From Bartonella quintana (GTDB taxonomy: Bacteria > Pseudomonadota > Alphaproteobacteria > Rhizobiales > Rhizobiaceae): 64,000 bases of DNA. The stretch is from positions 992,001-1,056,000 of the forward strand of contig NZ_AP019773.1 of assembly GCF_009936175.1 (NCBI RefSeq), in the 5' to 3' direction. The position numbers and the translations under genes were made by a program. Position 1 is the stretch's first letter, and each line of letters begins with the position of its first letter. The notes below the pieces were generated by a model. That model saw only the letters and a program-made list of their open reading frames with translations, was not told the DNA's origin and searched no databases. Positions 41,004 through 49,057 of this stretch are shown piece by piece.

Positions 41004-43634
41004 ATGCAACAGTCAGAAGTACCCATTTACCGTCTAGAAGATTACCAGCAAACTCCTTACGCTATACCAAAAACACAACTTTACTTCCGTTTAGCACCAA
41101 AAAAAACCTATGTTACAGCAACATTGTCTCTTGAACCTCGTCACAATAATACAAAAGAATTAATACCTCTTGTGCTTTCTGGGGACGATCTTACCTTAAT
41201 CTCTGTTGCTATTAATGGTGAGATATTGGCCAAAAACGCTTATAAAGTCACTCCTTCACGTTTAGAAATTACAACCCCACCAGCTACTCCTTTTACATTG
41301 CAATTGGTCACGGAAATAAATCCTGAAATCAACCGCCAACTTATGGGACTTTATCTTTCAAATGGTGTTTATTGCACACAATGCGAACCAGAAGGTTTTC
41401 GTCGTATTACTTATTTTTATGATCGTCCAGATGTTCTTTCTACCTATACAGTAAAAATTGAAGCGGATTCTCAAAAAATTCCTATCTTGCTTTCCAATGG
41501 CAATCTCTTGGAAACAGGAACTCTTGAGAATAATCGCCATTTTGCTATTTGGGAAGACCCTCATCCAAAGCCATGTTATCTTTTTGCTTTAGTTGGTGGA
41601 GATCTTGATAAGTTAGAAGACTATTTTACCACTGTATCTGGTCGATGTATCAAACTTAGTATCTATGTAGAAAAAGGAAAAACCAAGCGTGCAACCTATG
41701 CAATGGATGCCCTTAAACGTTCCATGCTTTGGGATGAGCAGTGTTTCGGACGTGAATATGATCTTGATATTTTCAATATTGTTGCTGTTTCCGACTTTAA
41801 CATGGGTGCAATGGAAAACAAAGGGCTTAACATCTTTAATGATAAATACATCCTTGCAGATCCTGAAACAGCAACAGACCAAGATTATAGAAATATTGAA
41901 CGCGTCATTGCCCATGAATATTTCCATAATTGGACCGGTAATCGTATTACTTGCCGTGATTGGTTCCAACTCTGTTTAAAAGAAGGTTTAACTGTTTACC
42001 GTGATCAAGAATTTTCGTCAGATCAAAATGTGCGCAGCCTACAGCGAATTGAAAACATCAAAACCTTGAAAGCTAGGCAATTTACAGAGGATGCTGGTCC
42101 GCTCGCTCATCCTGTCCGGCCTCGCCAATATAGCCAAATCAATAATTTTTACACTACAACCATTTATGAAAAAGGTGCAGAGATTGTTCGCATGGTGCAT
42201 ACTATTTTAGGTCCAGCGCTCTTTCGTAAAGGAATGGATCTCTATTTTCAGCGTCACGATGGGCAAGCCTGCACAATTGAAGATTTTATTGCCTGTTTTT
42301 CTGAAGTCTCTCATCAAGACTTCTCACAATTCATGCTGTGGTATGAACAAGCAGGCACACCCAATGTAGAAATCGACCACCATTATAGCGATGGTGTTTT
42401 AACGATTCATGCAAAACAACAGATCCCAGCAACACCGCAACAAAGCATAAAAAAGCCTATGCTTATCCCTATCGATTTTGGGCTTTTAGGACATAACGGA
42501 GAATCTCTCACTTATGAAGCTGACGCGGATATTCAATCAGATGTTATGCTTCTCTTCAAGGAAAACCAAACATTCACATTAAGAGGATTATGCGAAAAAC
42601 CTGTTTTATCACTGCTTAGAAACTTCTCTGCACCTATCAATCTACAAACTCCGTTCAATGAAAGCGAACTCATCTTTCTTGCACAAAACGACAGCAATCA
42701 ATTTAATCGTTGGCAGTCGCTTAATCATTTGATGATGCAAGCCCTGATTCAAGCCATTCAGGATAAAACACGAGCAAAAGAGGATATGCCCTCTGCTTTG
42801 CTAAAATTGATTGAAACTATCATTAAAGATGAAAGCCTTGAACCGGAGTTTCGAGCATTTTGTTTAAGTTTACCTAGCGAGATTGAACTTGCCCATACAA
42901 TCGGTAAAAATGTTGATCCAGATTGTATTCACCATGTACGTAATCATTTTTTAGCTTCTATCGCACATACGCATCAAGAGCTCTTCACAACAGTTTATGC
43001 GAAAATGCAGATCAAAGAACCCTATTCACCAAACACTGTGCAAATTGGAAAACGAGCACTAAAGAATATTATACTAGACTATCTTTCCATTGCCAAAGCC
43101 CAACCAAACCTTGCTGCCACACAATATGCAACAGCTGATAATATGACTGACCGCATGGCCAGTATAACCATTTTAGTGAAACGCTTTAACGAAAGTGAGC
43201 AAGCAAAAAATGCTTTAAATGATTTTGAAAGCCGATATCGGCATGACCCTTTGGTCATGGATAAATGGTTCTCTATTCAAGCAATGGTTGCGCGAGAATC
43301 AACACTTGACCATATTAAAAAACTCATGCAACACCCGCTTTTTTCACAAGATAACCCCAATCGTGTACATGCTTTGATTGGTGTCTTTGCATCTAACAAC
43401 CTAACGGGTTTTAACAGAGTTGATGGTGCATCCTATCATTTTCTTTGCCAAATCATTTTGGAAATTGACAAAAAAAATCCACAACTCGCTTCACGGTTAT
43501 TAACAATGATGCGCTCTTGGAGACAGTTAGAACCCATTCGGCAAGAAAAATTTGAAACTGCATTAAAAACAATTGCAGCAGCTCCTCAATTATCAAGCGA
43601 TGTGACTGATATCATCAATCGTCTTCTCGCTTAA
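41004..43634 (+). CDS. pepN: aminopeptidase N
   Basis: PepN is a cytoplasmic zinc metallopeptidase that removes N-terminal residues from peptides. The 876-residue M1 protein has the GAMEN exopeptidase motif (residues 268-272) and the zinc motif HEYFHNWTGNR (304-314), with a third ligand in LKEGLTVYRDQEF. Length and domain order match gammaproteobacterial and alphaproteobacterial PepN. It precedes the PleC-like kinase by 286 bases on the same strand, and an inverted repeat lies between them. Confidence 0.95.
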   Translation: MQQSEVPIYRLEDYQQTPYAIPKTQLYFRLAPKKTYVTATLSLEPRHNNTKELIPLVLSGDDLTLISVAINGEILAKNAYKVTPSRLEITTPPATPFTLQLVTEINPEINRQLMGLYLSNGVYCTQCEPEGFRRITYFYDRPDVLSTYTVKIEADSQKIPILLSNGNLLETGTLENNRHFAIWEDPHPKPCYLFALVGGDLDKLEDYFTTVSGRCIKLSIYVEKGKTKRATYAMDALKRSMLWDEQCFGREYDLDIFNIVAVSDFNMGAMENKGLNIFNDKYILADPETATDQDYRNIERVIAHEYFHNWTGNRITCRDWFQLCLKEGLTVYRDQEFSSDQNVRSLQRIENIKTLKARQFTEDAGPLAHPVRPRQYSQINNFYTTTIYEKGAEIVRMVHTILGPALFRKGMDLYFQRHDGQACTIEDFIACFSEVSHQDFSQFMLWYEQAGTPNVEIDHHYSDGVLTIHAKQQIPATPQQSIKKPMLIPIDFGLLGHNGESLTYEADADIQSDVMLLFKENQTFTLRGLCEKPVLSLLRNFSAPINLQTPFNESELIFLAQNDSNQFNRWQSLNHLMMQALIQAIQDKTRAKEDMPSALLKLIETIIKDESLEPEFRAFCLSLPSEIELAHTIGKNVDPDCIHHVRNHFLASIAHTHQELFTTVYAKMQIKEPYSPNTVQIGKRALKNIILDYLSIAKAQPNLAATQYATADNMTDRMASITILVKRFNESEQAKNALNDFESRYRHDPLVMDKWFSIQAMVARESTLDHIKKLMQHPLFSQDNPNRVHALIGVFASNNLTGFNRVDGASYHFLCQIILEIDKKNPQLASRLLTMMRSWRQLEPIRQEKFETALKTIAAAPQLSSDVTDIINRLLA

Positions 43635-43716
43635 AAGAAAAAATGTTTTTAAATCAATATATTATAATATTGCTTATGAAATAATATCAAATGAGCTACT
43701 CGCTAACGGTTAAGCC

Positions 43717-43745
43717 TATAAACAGGTAATTTAAGCCTGTTTATA
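43717..43745 (+). repeat. 10-bp inverted repeat between pepN and the kinase gene
   Basis: TATAAACAGG (43717-43726) and CCTGTTTATA (43736-43745) are perfect reverse complements around a 9-base loop. It lies 83 bases after the pepN stop and could end that transcript, but no T-run follows. An alternative is a regulator-binding palindrome for the gene downstream. Confidence 0.5.
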
Positions 43746-43865
43746 ACCCATGTTAAGTTCCTTTTCATTTCCCTACTCCACACTCGTAAAAGTAAAATTG
43801 CTTTTTCTAAAAAAAGACTGGACAGAGGACTCCTGTTTTGATTCATTACATCTTATGGAGTTACT

Positions 43866-43928
43866 ATGAATATCGAAGCAGTTTTTAAATTACATTATTC
43901 CGTAATTAAAGGAACGAGAAATGGCTAA
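43866..43928 (+). CDS. possible 20-codon leader ORF overlapping the pleC-like start
   Basis: A short frame starts at ATG 43866 with GGAG 5 bases upstream and ends at TAA 43926-43928, overlapping the first 8 bases of the kinase gene in another frame. The good ribosome-binding site and the overlap suggest translational coupling or a leader peptide. There is no protein family to support it, so it could equally be chance in AT-rich DNA. Confidence 0.3.
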   Translation: MNIEAVFKLHYSVIKGTRNG

Positions 43929-46242
43929 ATTGGACGCATATAATGCGCCAACGGAGGTATACGCTGAGTCAAAATCGAGCGCTCAAAGTCACAAGACGCG
44001 GACAGAGCGTATCAATCTATTTTCTGGCTCAGCCTATCAAAAATTTCTCTTTATTGAACCTTGGCTACGGCGTGCTATTCCATTTATAATTGTTGTATTT
44101 CTTGTTGTGCTAGCAGCAATTCGTTTTGTATCAATCTATGATTGGTACCGCGCGATTGATAAAAACACGCGTTCTACTATCACTCTCTTAGCCGCTCATA
44201 TCAGCAATACAATTGATCGTGACTTACTTGCTGCCACTCAGAAAGGAAAAGCTGCTGCTCTTTCTCATAATCATTTGCAAAATATCCTCACCAATTTTCG
44301 CAACCAAGGTCTTATCAAAACCAGCACTGTTATCGCCATAGTCGATCAAAATGGTAATGTCTTAGCGTCATCCAGTTCCGAGATCATTTTAGGAAAACCC
44401 TTACAAGATCTTACCTCTGAGAGCACTGCTCTACAGTCTCTAAGCCAACATGCTGGTGTTATGCAAATCACAATAAGGAAAAATGATCCTGCTCTCGCCT
44501 CATTTCACCAAACAGAAAATGGACAATATGGTGTATTCATCAGTGAAAAAATACAACATACTTACAGGGAATGGCGCAAAATTTTCTTGTTAAATATAAC
44601 TCTGTTCATAGGAACTACTGGCATTATTTTATCTCTTCTCTATGCTTATTACCATCAAATTACACGAGCACGCAAGACAGATCTGATTTCAGAAAAAATT
44701 CAAAACCGCATTGATATGGCAATGATGCGTGGCCGCTGTGGACTATGGGACTGGAATATGGCAAGCGGACGTGTCTACTGGTCACGAGCAATGTATGAAA
44801 TGCTCGGCTATGTGCCTCAAGATGCACTGCTGTCAATTTCCCAAATTACGGACATTATCAGCCCAAACGATGCTAATTTTTTTGATCTTGCCCAAGAATT
44901 AATGAGTGGTAAAAAAAAACATATCGATATTAATGTCCCTATGCGTCATGCCGATGGTCATTATGTATGGATGCGTATCCGTGCTGAAGTCACTGATGAG
45001 GAAGAACCACATTTAGTTGGTATTTCCTTCGATATCAGCGAGCAGCATCAATTTGCCGAAGAAACAGCGCAAGCCGACCTTCGTATCCGCGATGCTATTG
45101 AAAATATTTCAGAATCTTTTGTATTGTGGGATTCAGAAGGACGTTTAGTTATGTCCAACAGCAAATTTTGCGAATATGTAGCTATCCCTAAACAGATTTT
45201 ACAACCAGGGATCCAACGTGAAACTGTCGAAGCCATGGCTCGCCCTGCAATCAATGAATATCCCCTTAAAGATGATGGTACTGGTAACTTAACCAGTATT
45301 CGCCAAACTGCAGATGGCTGCTGGCTCAAAATTAATGAACGGCGCACCCAAGACGGAGGACTTGTTTGTATTGGTACAGATATTTCTGAGCTTAAACAAC
45401 AACAAGAAAAATTTGAAGACAGTGAAAGACGCCTTTTTTCTTTTATTCAAGAACTTAAACGTGCACGAGGAAATGCTCAACAACGGGCAACAGAAGTTGA
45501 AAAACTTAATAAAAGTCTGAAAGCAGAAAAAGAGCGGGCTGAAAGCGCTAACAAAGCTAAATCAGAATTTTTAGCCAATATGTCCCATGAATTGCGGACT
45601 CCACTGAATGCCATTCTGGGCTTTTCAGACATCATGTTGCAATCTACCTTTGGCCCTCTTGGCTCAAAACGCTATAAGGAATATATGCGTGATATTTACA
45701 ATTCAGGTAGCCATCTTCTAACCCTTATTAATGATATTCTTGATATGTCTAAAATAGAAGCTGGAAGATTTACTGTTGATTGTAAGAATATCGATCTTGA
45801 GCCTATCATCAGTGAAGCATTGCGAACACTTATGCCACAAGCTCAAGAAAAAAATATTTTTGTTACGACGAATATTGCTACAAAACTTCATGCAGAAGTT
45901 GATGGCCGTGCTATAAAACAGATTTTCCTTAATCTCATCTCAAATGCTGTTAAATTCACACCTTCTGGTGGAAACATTGATGTTTGCGCTTTAAAGAAAA
46001 AAAATAATCTTGTTTTTAAAATTAAAGATACAGGGGTTGGCATTCCTCAATCAGCAATCAAAAAACTTGGTCAACCTTTTGAACAAGTTGAAAACCAACT
46101 CACGAAAACCTACACTGGCTCAGGTCTTGGATTAGCAATCTCGCGCTCCTTGCTAGAACTACACAAAGGAAAACTTGAAATTATCTCTAAAGAAATGAAA
46201 GGTACAACTGTAACGATTACAATACCAATCAAACAAAATTAA
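43921..46242 (+). CDS. pleC: PAS-containing sensor histidine kinase, PleC/PdhS-like
   Basis: This 773-residue kinase has a membrane helix at about residues 44-68, a periplasmic domain to about 215, a second helix (about 217-243), two PAS-like domains (about 255-380 and 385-500), a coiled stretch, a HisKA domain with H556 in MSHELRTPLNAILGFSDIM and a catalytic ATPase domain (DTGVGIP, GSGLGLAIS). The long phosphoacceptor helix is typical of the PleC/DivJ/PdhS family that controls the cell-cycle regulator DivK. I recall PleC lying near glnE and degP in Sinorhizobium, which supports the name. The exact member is inferred. Confidence 0.72.
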   Translation: MAKLDAYNAPTEVYAESKSSAQSHKTRTERINLFSGSAYQKFLFIEPWLRRAIPFIIVVFLVVLAAIRFVSIYDWYRAIDKNTRSTITLLAAHISNTIDRDLLAATQKGKAAALSHNHLQNILTNFRNQGLIKTSTVIAIVDQNGNVLASSSSEIILGKPLQDLTSESTALQSLSQHAGVMQITIRKNDPALASFHQTENGQYGVFISEKIQHTYREWRKIFLLNITLFIGTTGIILSLLYAYYHQITRARKTDLISEKIQNRIDMAMMRGRCGLWDWNMASGRVYWSRAMYEMLGYVPQDALLSISQITDIISPNDANFFDLAQELMSGKKKHIDINVPMRHADGHYVWMRIRAEVTDEEEPHLVGISFDISEQHQFAEETAQADLRIRDAIENISESFVLWDSEGRLVMSNSKFCEYVAIPKQILQPGIQRETVEAMARPAINEYPLKDDGTGNLTSIRQTADGCWLKINERRTQDGGLVCIGTDISELKQQQEKFEDSERRLFSFIQELKRARGNAQQRATEVEKLNKSLKAEKERAESANKAKSEFLANMSHELRTPLNAILGFSDIMLQSTFGPLGSKRYKEYMRDIYNSGSHLLTLINDILDMSKIEAGRFTVDCKNIDLEPIISEALRTLMPQAQEKNIFVTTNIATKLHAEVDGRAIKQIFLNLISNAVKFTPSGGNIDVCALKKKNNLVFKIKDTGVGIPQSAIKKLGQPFEQVENQLTKTYTGSGLGLAISRSLLELHKGKLEIISKEMKGTTVTITIPIKQN

Positions 46243-46249
46243 ATCCGTT

Positions 46250-46774
46250 TTAAATGTTCTCATTTTGCTCCCGTTGTAGCAAAATCTGTTTTCGTTCGTT
46301 GCCCCAACGATATCCAGATATACAACCATTCTTGCCCACAACACGATGGCAAGGGATAACTAATGCCAATTTGTTACATGCACATGCATGAGCAACTGCA
46401 CGAAAAGCATTGGGCATACCGATACGTTGAGCTAACAACTTATATGAAATTGTTTCACCGCATGGTACATCACATACTGCTGCCCATACTTTCTGCTGAA
46501 AGATCGTGCCATTGATATCTAAGGAGAAATCATGTTTCCTTACCAACTTAGGAGTTTCTATCATTGCTATAATATGGGCAACTTCTTTTTTAAATATTCT
46601 GTCATCATCCACTTGTTGTACATCACCAAAGCGTAGCATAACCTCCTGGAACAATTGTTCTGTAGTATCTCCCAACGCTATATCACAAATCCCTTTGTGG
46701 GACTTTGCCACCAAAAGCATTCCTATTGATACGTTTTTCAGACAGAATATTCTCTTTTTGGAAATGTCCAACAT
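46250..46774 (-). CDS. ogt: methylated-DNA-protein cysteine methyltransferase
   Basis: This suicide enzyme repairs O6-alkylguanine by transferring the alkyl group to its own cysteine. The 174-residue protein has the acceptor C142 in VIPCHRVVG, preceded by a helix-turn-helix stretch VPCGETISYKLLAQRIGMPNAFRAVAHACACN. The N-terminal half corresponds to the Ada/Ogt ribonuclease-like domain. It is convergent with the kinase gene, whose stop is only 8 bases away, and has no AraC-type domain, so it is Ogt-like rather than Ada. Confidence 0.92.
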   Translation of the reverse strand: MLDISKKRIFCLKNVSIGMLLVAKSHKGICDIALGDTTEQLFQEVMLRFGDVQQVDDDRIFKKEVAHIIAMIETPKLVRKHDFSLDINGTIFQQKVWAAVCDVPCGETISYKLLAQRIGMPNAFRAVAHACACNKLALVIPCHRVVGKNGCISGYRWGNERKQILLQREQNENI

Positions 46775-47120
46775 TTTGACTTTTTTTATATTTTAAAAGA
46801 TTTTGAACATTATGAAACAAAGAAAAAAAATTTTCCCATTACTCTCTTTACAAAGCGAAGCAAAATCACCCTGAAATCTCCATCTCTTTAGCCATTAATC
46901 TAAAATCATACTTCAACCATTTTATGGAATGGAATATGAACAGAATAATAAGAAGCTAAACTCTCTTTATACCTGATGAAACCCCATGACTATAAGAAGT
47001 GAATTGATGATCACCTTAAAAGCATGTAATTTTAGCATAAAAGCAAATCCAGAAAAAAGTATTGCGACGATTGTATCTCTCTTAAAAAAAGAATAATTTA
47101 CGGCATATATCTGAAAAAAT
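46775..47120. other. non-coding DNA between ogt and the Hbp terminator
   Basis: About 350 bases with no convincing frame. It must hold the ogt promoter on the minus strand. Nothing else is recognised. Confidence 0.4.
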
Positions 47121-47149
47121 AAAAGCCCCACTCTAAAATGGGGCTTTTT
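47121..47149 (-). terminator. rho-independent terminator of the Hbp-type gene
   Basis: The arms AAAAGCCCCA (47121-47130) and TGGGGCTTTT (47140-47149) form a GC-rich hairpin with an 8-base loop. Read on the minus strand the stem is followed by a T-rich run. It sits 22 bases after the stop of the Hbp-type gene. Confidence 0.8.
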
Positions 47150-47171
47150 AAAAATTTAATCCTGCAATAAA

Positions 47172-48029
47172 TTAAAATTTGTACGCTACACCAACACGGA
47201 AATCATTGGTTTTGTAACCGATTTCAACTCTATCCTGTCCGAACTTTTTCTTACCAAAATCTGAGTAACGATATTCTGCACGCATAATAACATTATCAGT
47301 CATTGCAAAATCAACACCGCCTCCAAGAGTATAACCAACAAATGTCTTTTTTTCATCATGCAAAAATCTAGAAAAATCAATTATTATAAAATCAGGCGGT
47401 GCTACAAAAGTATTTTGAATCTGCGTATAAGCAACACCTCCAGCAATATAAGGCATCAAGCGCTCCCCAGCAAAACCAACTCGCACCCGCGTAGCACCAG
47501 CCCATTTTTGCTTTAAAGTAGCTTGTATAATCCGTTCATATTCAAAAGGTGGTTTAGAATTTGGAAACTCTATCCCTGGAAACTCTATCCCTGGAAGCTC
47601 TATCCCTGATTTACTCGTTCCTGCCTGCCCTTCTGATAATATTTCGGGTCTACGTTTCATCGGTTCATTGATATTTTTACTTTCCTTCTTATTAGACCAG
47701 ATCACATCCGTATCAACACCTATAACAAAACCCTTGCCGAAATCAAAATTGAAACCGCCATAAATACCACCTACGAAACCAGAAGGTTTAGGTAAAAGTT
47801 CCTTTTTAACTGAAGCCCATTTTCCTATCTCCTCGTGTCTTAAATAACTTAAAGCAGCCTTACTTGAAAAATTACCTATTTGGCCGCCAAGGTAAAACCC
47901 TGTCCAAGAAAAAGCAGGAACTGCAACTACAGGCTCAGGCTGCTCTGGAATGATGACATCCGCGGCCTGGGCTATAGAAATTGAAATTAACGAAAAAATA
48001 GATGTTGTTATTAAATATTTTGTAGCCAT
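47172..48029 (-). CDS. outer-membrane protein, Omp25/Hbp (haemin-binding protein) type
   Basis: This 285-residue beta-barrel belongs to the Omp25/Omp31/Hbp group; in Bartonella, Hbp proteins are surface haem-binding proteins, so haem binding is likely but unproven here. The signal peptide ends near IAQA (residue 22). SWTGFYLGGQIG opens the barrel and GVAYKF closes it with a terminal phenylalanine. A surface-loop stretch holds three near-identical G-I-E-L/F-P units encoded by 15-base repeats. GGGGAG precedes the ATG, and a strong terminator follows. The particular member (HbpA to HbpE) cannot be told. Confidence 0.85.
   Translation of the reverse strand: MATKYLITTSIFSLISISIAQAADVIIPEQPEPVVAVPAFSWTGFYLGGQIGNFSSKAALSYLRHEEIGKWASVKKELLPKPSGFVGGIYGGFNFDFGKGFVIGVDTDVIWSNKKESKNINEPMKRRPEILSEGQAGTSKSGIELPGIEFPGIEFPNSKPPFEYERIIQATLKQKWAGATRVRVGFAGERLMPYIAGGVAYTQIQNTFVAPPDFIIIDFSRFLHDEKKTFVGYTLGGGVDFAMTDNVIMRAEYRYSDFGKKKFGQDRVEIGYKTNDFRVGVAYKF
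47563..47607 (-). repeat. three tandem 15-base repeats inside the Hbp-type gene
   Basis: Units of GGAAACTCTATCCCT (plus-strand reading) occupy 47563-47577 and 47578-47592, and a one-base variant fills 47593-47607. They encode repeated G-I-E-F/L-P in a predicted surface loop. Because the unit is a multiple of three, changes in copy number keep the frame. Confidence 0.85.
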
Positions 48030-49057
48030 AATTGCTCCCCTAGAAACTTATATTACAAACATGGTTTCATATTTTTTCCAAAAAATCTATAGTAAAAATG
48101 ATACAGTTATAAGGAAAATAACCTCCTCATTGGAAAATTCAAACACATTTTAACCAATGATGTTATAGAAATTGTTTGAATCTTTATTAGGCAAATTCAT
48201 TAGCTTTCATGCGCTTCATATCTTTCACCATTGCCGAACACTACATAAATAACCATCATATCAATTTCTTGAAAAAAATGAAGTTGGTGAACGAAACTGA
48301 TAAAATTTCTTACCCCACTTTGCTCAATATACTTCCGTTATTGATATGGTAAAAAATACAGAGTTATAACCTTTTTAATATTTTGTCTCAATTTATGCAA
48401 TAAAAACGCCAATGCTCATGTTTTTCTGAAAGAACTCCTAGCATTTTTAAGTGCGTAAAGGTGTCTTACTTGATAGGGGTTTATCAACATGCAATGTAAT
48501 ATTATTAATACATATTAGCCCCAAAAAGATGATAAATAATATCATCATTAAAAGGTATAAAAAAGCGCATTTTAATTTTCTGAATGAAGCATAATACTTA
48601 GAACTCACTAATTTAGCATGAAAGCTGTTTCAACCAGCACAAAAAACAATACATACCTCCGTGAAAATAAATGATAACACAGACAAATTATGTAAAAATT
48701 ACAATTTCAGCAATAGACAATGTATTATTAAAATCAATGATCTAATCGTCACAAAGTGCTTTTAAAGCAAATAAATAATACTGTATTACTACGATATTAA
48801 CAAAAAAGTTAAACAAAAAACTTATTTTAGTATTTGATAAAAATTGACAAAAATTCTCAATAGAGACTAAAAAAAACCGATGAAATTAACACTTTATAAA
48901 AAATATTTTCACAATAGATGACTGATTTTGTTATTTTTATGAATAATATTTGTATTTTGCACATTCTTATGTCTATATCTTGCTATCGTACTTTTTGATA
49001 TTTTTATCTCGCACTTCGAAGCAATTTTCTCATAAAAAATTTATCATAAAATAACAC
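48030..49057. other. about 1 kb of AT-rich non-coding DNA upstream of the Hbp-type gene
   Basis: No gene or relic is recognised. The part nearest 48030 should hold the promoter of the Hbp-type gene, transcribed to the left; glnE ends at the other side, so the rest has no obvious purpose. A 7-bp inverted repeat (48528-48534 with 48540-48546) is the only small structure noted. Confidence 0.5.
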
